DNA from: Rhodobium orientis
GTDB taxonomy: Bacteria; Pseudomonadota; Alphaproteobacteria; Rhizobiales; Rhodobiaceae
Direction of reading: 5' to 3'
Length of the DNA: 64,000 nt
NCBI RefSeq assembly: GCF_003258835.1
Contig: NZ_NPEV01000017.1
Location: forward strand, 1 to 64,000
The notes beneath the pieces were generated by a model. It did not search any database, was not told the origin of the DNA, and saw only the letters and a program-made list of their open reading frames with translations. The number at the start of each line of letters is the position of its first letter. Within the stretch, counting starts at the first letter, position 1. The translations under genes were made by a program, and so were the position numbers. Positions 17,656-27,040 of this stretch are shown here, in pieces.

Positions 17656-18642
17656 ATGATTTCCAGGAAAATGCTTGTCGGCACGATTGCGGCTGCGGTG
17701 ATGACCGCGGGCATGGCGAGCGGTGCCATGGCCGAGACGACGATCGGCGTCGTCGCCAAGATCGGCGGAATTCCGTGGTTCAACGCCATGGAGGCCGGCA
17801 TCGAGCAGGAAGGCAAGGCGCGCGGCGTCGACGCCTTCATGGTCGGCCCGACCAGCGCCGATCCGGCGCTGCAGGTCCGCGCCATCGAGGATCTGATCGC
17901 CCGCAAGGTCGACGTCATCGGCGTCGTGCCGAACGACGCCAAGGTCCTTGAGCCGGTGCTGCAGAAGGCCCGCGACGCCGGCATCATCGTGCTCACCCAC
18001 GAATCGACGGCGTCGGTCAACAAGAATTACGATTTCGAGCTCGTCTCGGCCAAGGACCTGGGCGAAGCCCACGCCAAACTCCTGGCCAAGACGACGGAGT
18101 GCAAGGGCGGCTATGCCGTCTATGTCGGCGGCCTGACCGTTCCGGCGCACAACGCCTGGGCCGATGCCGCCGTTGCCTGGCTCGACGAGAACTGCCCGGA
18201 CATGAAGCAGGTCGCCGACCGGTTCGGCGTCGCCGAGAGCGTCGACGACAGCCGCAACACCACCCTCGACCTGATCCGCGCCCATGACGACCTCACCGGC
18301 ATCCTGGCCTTCGGCAGCCAGGGCCCCGTCGGCGCCGCCCGTGCCGTGGAAGAACGCGGCCTGATCGGCAAGGTCGCCGTGGTCGGCCTGTTCTCGGCCG
18401 GCCAGGGCCGCAAGCTCGTCCATTCCGGTGCCATCACCGGCGGCTATGTGTGGAGCCCGCTGGAGGCCGGCCGGGTCTTCGTGGCGCTCGGCAAGATGCT
18501 CGCCGAAGGCGGCACGGTGTCCGACGGCGACGAACTGCCCCTGCTCGGCAAGATCCGGCTCGAAGGCTCCAACATCTTCGCCAACATGCCGCTCGCACTG
18601 AGCAAGGACACGGTCGACGGCCTCGCTGAAATGGGTCTTTGA
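17656..18642 (+). CDS. CUT2 sugar ABC transporter, periplasmic binding protein
   Basis: 328 residues. The ATG at 17656 follows GGGAGGTAGAG and begins a signal peptide ending near SGAMA-ETTIGVV. The mature protein is a ribose-type periplasmic binding protein (family segments IGVVAKIGGIPWFNAMEAG and VVPNDAKVLEPVLQKA). It is the first gene of a five-gene operon with ATPase, two permeases and an FGGY pentulokinase, under the LacI regulator. A pentose, pentitol or pentulose is the likely ligand. Confidence 0.9.
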   Translation: MISRKMLVGTIAAAVMTAGMASGAMAETTIGVVAKIGGIPWFNAMEAGIEQEGKARGVDAFMVGPTSADPALQVRAIEDLIARKVDVIGVVPNDAKVLEPVLQKARDAGIIVLTHESTASVNKNYDFELVSAKDLGEAHAKLLAKTTECKGGYAVYVGGLTVPAHNAWADAAVAWLDENCPDMKQVADRFGVAESVDDSRNTTLDLIRAHDDLTGILAFGSQGPVGAARAVEERGLIGKVAVVGLFSAGQGRKLVHSGAITGGYVWSPLEAGRVFVALGKMLAEGGTVSDGDELPLLGKIRLEGSNIFANMPLALSKDTVDGLAEMGL

Positions 18643-18665
18643 GGCTGCGCGCTCCTCCCAAGCGA

Positions 18666-18700
18666 ATGCTGCGCGGGTATCGTCGATATCCGCGCAGCAT
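18666..18700 (+). promoter_or_regulatory. Strong intercistronic hairpin after the binding-protein gene
   Basis: A 16-bp stem with a single G-U pair and a 3-base loop (ATGCTGCGCGG at 18666-18676 pairing with CCGCGCAGCAT at 18690-18700, plus the inner GGTATC/GATATC part). There is no T tract after it. Hairpins in this place usually protect or process the mRNA so that binding protein is made in excess over the membrane parts. Confidence 0.7.
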
Positions 18701-18784
18701 CACCGGCCCTTCCCGCTCCGATCGCCTTGAGATGTGAGCAGGCAGGACCGCCGGGTGGACGGCATGTCAGTTGGTGCATTCCCG

Positions 18785-20275
18785 ATGACACAGATGGCGT
18801 TGCGGGCACGCGCCGTTTCCAAGCGGTTCGGCAATGTGCTGGCCCTCGATGATGTCGCGTTCGACCTTGAACGCGGCGAGGTGCACTGCCTGGTCGGCGA
18901 GAACGGCTGCGGCAAGAGTACGCTGATCAAGGCGATTTCCGGCGTCTATGTGCCGACGCCGGGCGCGAGCTTCCAGTTCGGCGACGATCCACCGGTCTCC
19001 AAGATATCGCCGGCCGAGGCCAAGGCCCGCGGCATTCACGTGATCTGGCAGGACCTGTCGCTGTTCCCCGACCTGTCGGTTGGCTACAACATCATTTTCG
19101 ACGCCTTCGTCGAAAGGCCGTTTGCGCTGTCCGAGCGCAAGGTGGCGCTGCAGCGGGCCCGACGCACGATGGAAGATCTCGGCGTCAGCCTGGACCTCGA
19201 CATGCCCCTGCGGCACCTGGGCATCGCCCAGCGCCAGTTGGTGGCCATCTGCCGGGTGCTGCAGACCGAGGCCAGCATCATCTTCATGGACGAACCGACG
19301 GCGTCGCTGACGCGGACCGAGACGGAAAACCTGCTCGACATCGTGCGCAAGCTGTCGGCGCGCGGCATCTCGATCGTCTTCGTCAGCCACCGCCTCGGCG
19401 AAGTCCTCGAGGTCTGCTCCCGCGTCACCGTGATGCGCGACGGCAGGATCGTCGGAACCTTTCCGGCCGAGGGCATGAACCAGAAACGCCTCGCCGAGCT
19501 GATGACCGGCCATGAATTCCTGGACAGCCGGCGCGAATGGACGAGCCCCGGCGCACCCGTCCTGCAACTGGACGGGTTGACGGTCCCTGGCCAGTTCCAG
19601 GATGTCTCCTTCACATTGCACCGCGGCGAAATCCTCGGGCTGACCGGGCTTCTGGGATCCGGGCGCACCGAACTCGCCCACGCCATCTTCGGAATGACGC
19701 GCCCCGAAAGCGGCCGCATCCTCATCGACGGCGCGCCGGTCTCCCTGCGCTCCAACCGGGATGCAATCGAAAACGGCATCGCCTATGTCTCCGAGGACCG
19801 CCTCAATCTCGGCCTGCACCAGACCCAGTCGATCCTCAAGAACACGGCGATCACGACGCTGAGGGAGCTGTCCAGCCCGTCCTTCTATCTGGGTCCGGAG
19901 AGCATCCGGACCCTGTGCACCGAGTGGATCGGGCGCCTCAGGACCAAGGTCAGCGACCCCTCGCTTCCGGTCAATTCGCTGTCGGGCGGCAACCAGCAGC
20001 GCGTCGTGCTCGCCAAATGGCTGGCGACCCGGCCCAAGGTGCTGATCCTCGATTCCCCGACCGTCGGCGTCGACGTCGGAGCCAAGGCGGAGATCTTCCG
20101 CATCGTCAACGAACTCACCGCGGAAGGGATGGCGATCATCCTGATCTCGGACGAGGCCAATGAAATTCACGCCCATTCCGACCGCATCCTGATCATGCGC
20201 AACGGCAGGATCACCAAGGATCTGCAGCCCGGCGACATGGCAGAGGAAGACCTGGAGGCGTTGATCAATGCGTAG
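18785..20275 (+). CDS. CUT2 sugar ABC transporter, double ATPase
   Basis: 496 residues from the ATG at 18785; 18764 (ATG) and 18734 (GTG) are alternatives and none has a good ribosome binding site. Cassette 1 has GENGCGKST, a degenerate signature LGIAQRQLV and FMDEPTAS. Cassette 2 has GLLGSGRTE, LSGGNQQRVVLAK and LDSPTVGVD, where Ser replaces the catalytic Walker B Glu, so the second site is probably not hydrolytic. It drives sugar import with the two following permeases. Its end overlaps the first permease by 8 bases. Confidence 0.9.
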   Translation: MTQMALRARAVSKRFGNVLALDDVAFDLERGEVHCLVGENGCGKSTLIKAISGVYVPTPGASFQFGDDPPVSKISPAEAKARGIHVIWQDLSLFPDLSVGYNIIFDAFVERPFALSERKVALQRARRTMEDLGVSLDLDMPLRHLGIAQRQLVAICRVLQTEASIIFMDEPTASLTRTETENLLDIVRKLSARGISIVFVSHRLGEVLEVCSRVTVMRDGRIVGTFPAEGMNQKRLAELMTGHEFLDSRREWTSPGAPVLQLDGLTVPGQFQDVSFTLHRGEILGLTGLLGSGRTELAHAIFGMTRPESGRILIDGAPVSLRSNRDAIENGIAYVSEDRLNLGLHQTQSILKNTAITTLRELSSPSFYLGPESIRTLCTEWIGRLRTKVSDPSLPVNSLSGGNQQRVVLAKWLATRPKVLILDSPTVGVDVGAKAEIFRIVNELTAEGMAIILISDEANEIHAHSDRILIMRNGRITKDLQPGDMAEEDLEALINA

Positions 20276-21263
20276 AATGGTCGGCAGCGTCGAAGGCATC
20301 CTGTTCGTCATTCTGCTGGCGCTGTGCGTGGTGCTGAGCCTTGCCACGGACAGCTTCTTCTCGATGCAGAACTTCTTCGATCTTTTGAACAATCAGTCGG
20401 TCAACATCATCTTCGCCGTCGGGCTCGTGGTCGTGCTGATCGCCGGCGGCATCGACATCTCGTTCTCGGTCGCCGCCTCGGTCGTGCAGTATGTCGTCGT
20501 CGTCATGATGATCCAGATCGGCGGCGGCAACTGGCTGCTCGGCTTTGTCGCCGCCATGGTCTGCGGTCTGGCGCTCGGCCTCTTCAATGCCTTCCTGATC
20601 CACAAGCTGCGCATCGTCTCGATCATTGCCTCGATCGGCACCTACAACCTGTTCTTCGGGCTCCTGATGTATCTGACGCGGGGCCGCTCCATCTACGCCA
20701 TCCCGGACTGGCTCGACGAGCGCGTCGCGCTCCTCACCGTCGGCGCCGACCGCGCTGAGGCAACGCTTTACCTCCCTGCCCTCGTCATGCTGGTCGTCGT
20801 CTCGGTCGCCTGGTTCATCCTCGCCCGGACCGGCTTCGGCCGTCTCGTCTACGGCTTCGGCTCCGATCCGGAAGCGGCACGCCGGTCCGGGGTGCGGATC
20901 GCCGTGATGCAGGGCTTCGCCTATGGCTGGCTCGGCCTTTGCGCCGGCATCGCCGGGCTCATGCAGGCGCATATGGTGCGCGAGGTCGTCCCCAACGCCC
21001 TCTACGGCCGCGAACTCGACGTGCTGGCGGCCGTCGTCCTTGGCGGTGCCGTGCTCGGCGGCGGCCGCGGCACCGTGTTAGGCGCGGCGCTGGGCGTGCT
21101 GCTGCTCGCCGTCGTCCAGAACGGGCTCAACCTTCTGGGCGTCACGCCCTATGCCTTCAAGGCCATCGTCGGCGCCATCATCCTCATCGCGGTGACCTTC
21201 ACCAATTTCGACAAGGTGGCACCGCTGATCGGCCTGTCGAACAGGAAGGCGCGCACGACATGA
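20268..21263 (+). CDS. CUT2 sugar ABC transporter permease
   Basis: 331 residues, almost entirely membrane helices, with the BPD_transp_2 segment VVVLIAGGIDISFSV. It starts inside the end of the ATPase gene and its own stop overlaps the next permease start (ATGA), so the three are translationally coupled. It probably pairs with the following permease as a heterodimer. Confidence 0.9.
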   Translation: MRRMVGSVEGILFVILLALCVVLSLATDSFFSMQNFFDLLNNQSVNIIFAVGLVVVLIAGGIDISFSVAASVVQYVVVVMMIQIGGGNWLLGFVAAMVCGLALGLFNAFLIHKLRIVSIIASIGTYNLFFGLLMYLTRGRSIYAIPDWLDERVALLTVGADRAEATLYLPALVMLVVVSVAWFILARTGFGRLVYGFGSDPEAARRSGVRIAVMQGFAYGWLGLCAGIAGLMQAHMVREVVPNALYGRELDVLAAVVLGGAVLGGGRGTVLGAALGVLLLAVVQNGLNLLGVTPYAFKAIVGAIILIAVTFTNFDKVAPLIGLSNRKARTT

Positions 21264-22237
21264 GGACGTTGTTGCAGCAATTCCGCCGCCTCGGCAGTGC
21301 CGGCGAACTGGTCGCCATGGTCGGCGTGCTCGTCGCCAGCATCCTCCTCTTCGGGGCCATCGCGCCGGGCTTCTATGCCGGCCCGGTGTTCAGCTCGATG
21401 GCCTTCCAGCTCCCGGAACTCGGCCTCCTGGCGCTGGCCATGTTCGTGCCGATCATTTCCGGCGGCCTCAACCTCTCCGTCACCTATTCCGCCAACATCT
21501 CCGGGCTCCTCGCCGCCTTTTTCGTCAAGGCGTTCCTGGTCCATGCCGGCTGGGTCAGCCTGCCGGTAGCGCTCGCCATCGGGCTCTCCAGCGGCCTTGC
21601 CATCGGCTTTGCGATCGGCATCATCGTCGCCTATGTGGGCGCCCATCCGATCCTCGTCTCGCTCGGCATGATGATCCTGTTGCGCGGCCTCGGCGAATGG
21701 GCTACCCGCGGCGGCGATATCTCCGGCATGCCGGATGTCTTTGCCACCATCGGCTACGGAACGGTTCTGGGCGTCCCGGTCCCGATGATCGTCTTCCTCA
21801 TCGCCGTGGCGGCCACCGCCTATCTGATGGGACGGACCAAGGAGGGCTTTGCGATCTACATGGTGGGTTCGACCCCAGCGGCCGCCGAATATTCGGGGAT
21901 CGACGTCAAGAAGACCCTGGTCCTGGTGTACTCGGTCTCGGGCATGCTCACCGGGCTTGCCGGGATATTGATGCTGGCCCGGTTCAATTCGGTGCGCGTC
22001 GGCCACGGCGATTCCTATCTGCTGATCACGATCCTCGCCTGCTTCCTGGCCGGCGCCAATCCGTTCGGCGGCTTCGGCAAGGTGCTGCCGCTGGCGGTAG
22101 CGCTGATGAGCCTGCAGGTTATCGCCTCGGGCATGAACCTGATGGGCGCGAGCCAGCACCTGGCCACCGCCGCCTGGGGCGCGTTTCTCATCCTCATCAT
22201 GGCGATCCGCGCGCCATTCCTCAGACAAAACAAATAA
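21260..22237 (+). CDS. CUT2 sugar ABC transporter permease
   Basis: 325 residues from the ATG at 21260 (MRTLLQQFRRLGSAGELVAM). Multiple membrane helices with the family motif PIISGGLNLSVTYSAN. The start overlaps the previous stop by 4 bases. The much longer open frame upstream is a shadow of the previous gene. It is the second channel subunit of the LacI-controlled importer and is followed 12 bases later by the kinase. Confidence 0.9.
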   Translation: MRTLLQQFRRLGSAGELVAMVGVLVASILLFGAIAPGFYAGPVFSSMAFQLPELGLLALAMFVPIISGGLNLSVTYSANISGLLAAFFVKAFLVHAGWVSLPVALAIGLSSGLAIGFAIGIIVAYVGAHPILVSLGMMILLRGLGEWATRGGDISGMPDVFATIGYGTVLGVPVPMIVFLIAVAATAYLMGRTKEGFAIYMVGSTPAAAEYSGIDVKKTLVLVYSVSGMLTGLAGILMLARFNSVRVGHGDSYLLITILACFLAGANPFGGFGKVLPLAVALMSLQVIASGMNLMGASQHLATAAWGAFLILIMAIRAPFLRQNK

Positions 22238-22249
22238 GGAGCGGCCACC

Positions 22250-23806
22250 ATGCGATATGTCGTCGGCGTCGATGTCGGAACGGGCAGCGCGCGGGCCGGG
22301 CTGTTCGACGAAACCGGCCGGATACATAGGGCGGCAAGCCGGCCGATCCCCATCCATCGCCCGAAAGCCGAATGGGCCGAACAGAGTTCCGACGCCATCT
22401 GGCAGGCCGTCTGCGAGGCGGTGCGCGACTGCGTAGCGACGGCCGAGATTGCGCCCGAACAGGTCGCAGGCATCTCCTACAGCGCCACCTGCTCGCTCGT
22501 GTTGCTGGACACGAACGGAGCACCGCTGAGGCTCTCCGAAGGCCCCGAAGGCTGGAACATCATCGTCTGGATGGACCACCGCGCCATCGCCGAGGCCGAG
22601 GAGATCACCCGGTCCGGCAGCCCGGTGCTCGACAATGTCGGCGGCACCATGTCGCCGGAAATGGAAATCCCCAAGCTGATGTGGCTGAAACGCCATCGCC
22701 CGGGCCTGTGGGCGCAACTGGGCTTTGCCGGCGATCTCGCCGACTACCTGACCTACCGGTCGAGCGGCTCGCTGGACCGGTCCGTGTGCACGCTCGGCTG
22801 CAAATGGACCTACGACCCGGATGCCGGCGCCTGGAACACGAAATTCCTCGCCGACATGGGCCTTGCCGACCTGTTGGCGAAAGGCCGCCTGCCGGACCAA
22901 GCCGTTCCCGTCGGCAGCCCGCTCGGCCCCCTTTCGGCCGAGGCGGCGGAAGATCTCGGCCTGACCACGGACTGCCGGGTCGCCGCCGGCCTGATCGACG
23001 CCCATGCCGGTGCGCTCGGCACCATCGGCCTCTTCGTCGACGACCGCATCGAGAGCCGCATGGCCCTGATCGCCGGCACCTCGAACTGCCATATCGGGCT
23101 CAGCCGCTCGCGCCGGGAGGTTCCCGGCGTCTGGGGTCCCTATGGCGGTGCGGTGGTCGACGGCATGTGGTGCACGGAAGGCGGACAGAGCGCGACCGGG
23201 GCGCTGCTCGACCATCTCGTCGACTTGATGGCACCGGACGATGTGAAAGCGGGGCCGCTCGATGCGCTGTCAGACGCCCTCAAGCAGCGCGCGGACGCCC
23301 TGCCCGACTTTGCCGGCGTCGTCGACGTCATCCCCGATTTCATCGGTAACCGCGCGCCTTTTGCCGATGCCGAGTTGCGCGGCAGCATCAGCGGGCTGAC
23401 CATCGAAGCCCCCGAAGAGACGTTCGCAAAGACCTATTGGGCGGCGGCGGCCGGCATTGCCTATGGCACAAGGCTGATCATCGAGCAGATGAACCGTCAC
23501 GGCTACGCGATCGACACCATCCACCTCAGCGGCGGCCACCGGAAATCGGCGCTTCTCATCGATCTTTACGCCGATGCCACGGGCTGCGACGTGGTCCTGT
23601 CCGAGGCCGAAGAACCCGTGCTCCTCGGCGCGGCGATCGCGGCCCTTTGCCAGTTCGAGGAAAGCGATGCGGTTTCCAGGGTCACCGCGCGGATGGTGCG
23701 AGATGTCGAGGTCCGGTATCCCCGGCAACAGCACATGGAACTGCACGAGGCACGATACCGGCGGTTCCTGAAGCACTATTCGGACAAGGGCTACCGGTTG
23801 CGCTGA
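22250..23806 (+). CDS. FGGY-family pentulose kinase (D-ribulokinase-like)
   Basis: 518 residues, the usual FGGY length, with AAGGAG before the ATG. VGVDVGTGSARAGLFD is the phosphate-1 loop, IIVWMDHRA the sugar-binding block typical of ribulokinase-like members, and LSGGHRKSALLIDLYADATG the C-terminal adenosine motif. It phosphorylates a ketopentose or related polyol with ATP in the cytoplasm, trapping the sugar brought in by the transporter upstream. D-ribulose or a pentitol such as ribitol is the most likely substrate class. As the last gene of the LacI operon it supports a pentose-type ligand for the importer. Confidence 0.88.
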   Translation: MRYVVGVDVGTGSARAGLFDETGRIHRAASRPIPIHRPKAEWAEQSSDAIWQAVCEAVRDCVATAEIAPEQVAGISYSATCSLVLLDTNGAPLRLSEGPEGWNIIVWMDHRAIAEAEEITRSGSPVLDNVGGTMSPEMEIPKLMWLKRHRPGLWAQLGFAGDLADYLTYRSSGSLDRSVCTLGCKWTYDPDAGAWNTKFLADMGLADLLAKGRLPDQAVPVGSPLGPLSAEAAEDLGLTTDCRVAAGLIDAHAGALGTIGLFVDDRIESRMALIAGTSNCHIGLSRSRREVPGVWGPYGGAVVDGMWCTEGGQSATGALLDHLVDLMAPDDVKAGPLDALSDALKQRADALPDFAGVVDVIPDFIGNRAPFADAELRGSISGLTIEAPEETFAKTYWAAAAGIAYGTRLIIEQMNRHGYAIDTIHLSGGHRKSALLIDLYADATGCDVVLSEAEEPVLLGAAIAALCQFEESDAVSRVTARMVRDVEVRYPRQQHMELHEARYRRFLKHYSDKGYRLR

Positions 23807-23854
23807 TCGAACCGAAACGCCCGCTGCCGCGAAACCGTCTTCCTCAAGAAAGGC

Positions 23855-24850
23855 TCACGCCAGATCGAGGCTTCGCCCCTCGGCGTTCGACGCATAGGCG
23901 GCGTCGACGACCCGCATAACGGCCTCAACGTCGGCAAGGCCCGCGATCGGCGCGGCACCGGCACGCCAGTCGTCGAGGGCGCGGCCGACGAAGTCCGCAT
24001 AGAGCCCGTCCGTGTCGAGCTCGATCGGATGGGTCACGCTCTCCCCCGTCGCGCGCGAATATTCGGTGAGGCCCGCATCGGTCGTGCGGAAATAGCCGCG
24101 GCTCGTCCCGATCGTGATCGAGAACTCGCGTTTTTCCGTCTCCGTCATCGGAAAGGCGTAACCGGTCTCGATCAGGACCGGCGTGCCGTCCGCCATCCGC
24201 ATGGAGACCTGCGAATAGTCCTCGACATCCGTTCCGTAGGAGAAATTGTTCATCAGGCCGAAAACCGCCCGCGCATCGTTGCCGGTGAGCTGGCGCACCA
24301 GGTCGATGAAATGGACGGCGAGATTGATCGTCGAGCCGCCGCCGGAAACGGCCGGGTCGAGCATCCAGGGCGAATTCTGAAGATACCGCTCGGGTGGTCC
24401 GGCAATGAAGCGGAAGGCGAGATGCGTGTATCGCGTCGCCTCCCCGTCCTCCGCCTGGCGCAAGGTCGTGAGCAGCGGACTGAGGCGCAGGATCAGCGGA
24501 ACGGCGACATAAAGGCCGCGCGTTTCGGCCAGCGCCCGCAACCTGGCAACGTCCTCCGCCTTGGTGCCGCAGGGTTTTTCCATGGCGAACGGAATGCCAA
24601 GCCCGATCAGCGCTTCCGCGATCGCCGGCATTTCCCGGTGGCGCCCGAACGCGAAGGCGAAATCGATGCCCTCCCGCCGCAGCGCGTCGCGCCAGTCGGC
24701 AAAGGCCGGGGCGCCAAAATCGGCCGCAATGCGCTCCCGGCAGGCGGCATCCCGGTCAGAGACCGCAACGATCTCCACGTCCTGCCGGTGCAGCGCCTGT
24801 TGGTAGAGCGGAAAATGCCAGTGACTGACTTCAAGCAGGGCGATGCGCAT
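23855..24850 (-). CDS. Gfo/Idh/MocA-family oxidoreductase
   Basis: 331 residues from the ATG at 24850 (MRIALLEVSHWHF). An N-terminal Rossmann domain is followed by the EKPCG motif (FAMEKPCGTKAEDV), whose Lys is catalytic in inositol and glucose-fructose oxidoreductases, then the C-terminal sheet domain. These enzymes oxidise a sugar, inositol or amino sugar at a ring hydroxyl with NAD(P). It is the last gene of the TRAP operon, 12 bases after a sugar isomerase-like gene, so it likely acts on the TRAP substrate or its isomer. Confidence 0.85.
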   Translation of the reverse strand: MRIALLEVSHWHFPLYQQALHRQDVEIVAVSDRDAACRERIAADFGAPAFADWRDALRREGIDFAFAFGRHREMPAIAEALIGLGIPFAMEKPCGTKAEDVARLRALAETRGLYVAVPLILRLSPLLTTLRQAEDGEATRYTHLAFRFIAGPPERYLQNSPWMLDPAVSGGGSTINLAVHFIDLVRQLTGNDARAVFGLMNNFSYGTDVEDYSQVSMRMADGTPVLIETGYAFPMTETEKREFSITIGTSRGYFRTTDAGLTEYSRATGESVTHPIELDTDGLYADFVGRALDDWRAGAAPIAGLADVEAVMRVVDAAYASNAEGRSLDLA

Positions 24851-24861
24851 GGCCGTCTTAC

Positions 24862-25686
24862 TCACACAAATGTCCGACACCGGTCGATCGCGGTCCGGAC
24901 GACTTCGTCCGGGTCCTTCTGCCACCAGTCCCGCTCCGAAAAGATCTCCACCTCGACCGCACCGGCATAGCCGGCGGCCTCCATCCAGCCCCGGATCTCG
25001 GCATTGTCGATGACGCCGTCGCCCATCATCCCGCGGTCGAAGACCAGGTCCCTTGTCGGAACGAGCCAGTCGCTGACGTGGAACCCGACCAGGCGCTCCG
25101 CCCCGGCGCGGGCGATCTCGGCCTTAAGCCGCACGTCCCACCAGACGTGGTAGGCGTCGACGACGATGCCGATTCCGGACCCCAGCGCGTCGCACAGGTC
25201 GTTGGCCTCGGTCATCGTGTTGAGCACCGACCGGTCGGCGGCGAGCATCGGGTGGAGCGGCTCCAGACCGAGCGTGACGCCGGTGCCGCGGGCATGGTCG
25301 ACCAGGGCGGCAGCAACGGAGACGAACCGCCCCCTGGCGCCGGCGAGATCGCGCGAGCCTTGCGGCATACCGCCCGGGAACACGAGGACGCAGTCGGCAC
25401 CCAGCTCCGCCGCCACATCGATGGCGGTCCGGGCCCCATCCACGGCTGCCGAAAGCGGCACCGACCCGTCGAGCACGAAAGGCCCGGCGCGGTTGACGCC
25501 GGTCACCGCCATGCCGTTGGCATCGAGGATCTTCTTTCCCTCGGCGAGACCGCATTCCTGGAGCTTGTCGAGCCAGATGCCGATGCGGCGAACGCCCCGG
25601 CTGGCGTATCCCTCGACGGAATCGCGAAAGCCCCACTGTGTCTTGGTCGTCGCCTGGTTGATGGCGATGCGGTCGGGTGTCAGCAT
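24862..25686 (-). CDS. Sugar isomerase/epimerase-like TIM-barrel protein (AP-endonuclease-2 family)
   Basis: 274 residues. Metal-ligand segments of the family are visible: LGLEPLHPM (Glu, His), VVDAYHVWWD (Asp, His), GFHVSDW (His) and VEVEIFSERD (Glu). The set fits a divalent-metal xylose-isomerase-type active site that moves a carbonyl or inverts a stereocentre on a keto sugar, as in IolE/IolI or hydroxypyruvate isomerase. It follows the TRAP permease by 46 bases and precedes the Gfo/Idh oxidoreductase. Confidence 0.83.
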   Translation of the reverse strand: MLTPDRIAINQATTKTQWGFRDSVEGYASRGVRRIGIWLDKLQECGLAEGKKILDANGMAVTGVNRAGPFVLDGSVPLSAAVDGARTAIDVAAELGADCVLVFPGGMPQGSRDLAGARGRFVSVAAALVDHARGTGVTLGLEPLHPMLAADRSVLNTMTEANDLCDALGSGIGIVVDAYHVWWDVRLKAEIARAGAERLVGFHVSDWLVPTRDLVFDRGMMGDGVIDNAEIRGWMEAAGYAGAVEVEIFSERDWWQKDPDEVVRTAIDRCRTFV

Positions 25687-25732
25687 CAGGGTACCGGTTT
25701 CCTTTTCCGTGATGGCGCCGGGCGTTCGGCGC

Positions 25733-27040
25733 TCAGGCGACGAACCCGAAATATGCCGGCAGGGCGAGCGCCAGCCATGGGAAGTAGGTGACGACGAAGA
25801 GGACGGCCACTTCCGCCCCGATGAACGGCAGGATGGCCTTTGCCCCGCGCTCCACGGGGAGCTTTGCGATCGCCGAGGCGATGAACAGGCACAGCCCGAG
25901 CGGCGGCGTGCCCTGGCCGATGATCAGGTTCAGCACCATGATGACGCCGAAATGGACCGGATCGATGCCGTAGGAAACGGCGATCGGCGCCAGGATCGGC
26001 GACAGGATGATGAGGCTCGCGCCGCCGTCCATGAAGGTGCCGATGAGCAGCAGCAGGATGTTGACGAGCAACAGGAAAACGATCGGCGATTCGGAAATCG
26101 ACTGGAAGAAGGCGCCGATCAGCACCGGCATCTGGAACACCGTCAGGGCATAGCTGAGGATCTTGGCACAACTGATGATCAGCATCACCGCTGCGGTCAG
26201 GATCGCCGTGCGCCGCAACATCGCCGGCAGGTCGGCGACCTGCAGCGACCTCTGGATGCCGTAGCCGAAGATCAGCGCATAGAGCACGGCGAGCGCGCCG
26301 GCCTCGGTGGGCGTGACGACGCCGCCGAGGATGCCGCCGACGATGATGCCCGGCATCACCAGCGGCCACATGGCGTCCTTGGTGATGGTCAGCTTCTCGC
26401 GCATCGGGATCGATTCCGTCCGGCGCGGGAACTTGTGCTTGCGGTCGAGGACGAGAACCGTCGCGATCAGCGACAGGCCGATCAGGATGCCGGGCAGCAC
26501 GCCGGCGATGAACAGCGCGCCGATCGATGTGCCGACGGAAACGCCGTAGATCACCATCATGATGCTCGGCGGGATGATCGGCCCGACCGTTGAGGAACTG
26601 GCGGTGACGGCGACGGCGATCTCCTTGCTGTAGCCTTCCTTTTCCATCGCCGGGATGAGCACGCCGCCGACGGCGGAGGTGTCGGCCTGTGCCGACCCGG
26701 TGATGCCGCCGAAGAACATGCTGGCAAGGATGTTGGCGTTGGCAAGGCTGGCCGGCCAGCGGCCGATCAGCATCACGGAGAACTTGACCAGCCGGTCGGT
26801 GATGCCGGACCGGTTCATGATCTCGCCGGCCAGGATGAACAGCGGAATGGCGAGCAGCGGAAAGAAGCCGATGCCGGAATAGAGCGACTGCGGAATGGCG
26901 ATGAACGGATCGCCGAAGGTCTGACCCATGCTGATGACGAGGAGGCCGACCGCGCCGGCAAAGCCGAGCGAGACATAGACCGGCACGCCGATCAGGATGA
27001 GGCCGAAGAGGAGCGCGATCAGCGAGGCCCCGGTGATCAT
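25733..27040 (-). CDS. dctM: TRAP transporter large permease
   Basis: 435 residues from the ATG at 27040, overlapping the small-permease stop (ATGA). It is all membrane, about 12 helices, with the DctM segments SLGFAGAVGLLVIS, FGGITGSAQADTSAVG and NLIIGQGTPPLGLCLF. It is the channel subunit of a sodium-driven TRAP importer for an organic acid or sugar acid. The open frame upstream is a shadow of dctQ. Confidence 0.92.
   Translation of the reverse strand: MITGASLIALLFGLILIGVPVYVSLGFAGAVGLLVISMGQTFGDPFIAIPQSLYSGIGFFPLLAIPLFILAGEIMNRSGITDRLVKFSVMLIGRWPASLANANILASMFFGGITGSAQADTSAVGGVLIPAMEKEGYSKEIAVAVTASSSTVGPIIPPSIMMVIYGVSVGTSIGALFIAGVLPGILIGLSLIATVLVLDRKHKFPRRTESIPMREKLTITKDAMWPLVMPGIIVGGILGGVVTPTEAGALAVLYALIFGYGIQRSLQVADLPAMLRRTAILTAAVMLIISCAKILSYALTVFQMPVLIGAFFQSISESPIVFLLLVNILLLLIGTFMDGGASLIILSPILAPIAVSYGIDPVHFGVIMVLNLIIGQGTPPLGLCLFIASAIAKLPVERGAKAILPFIGAEVAVLFVVTYFPWLALALPAYFGFVA

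Noticed and set aside
21149..23215. 688-codon minus-strand frame across the permease and kinase
   Set aside because: Antisense shadow with no domain and no ribosome binding site.
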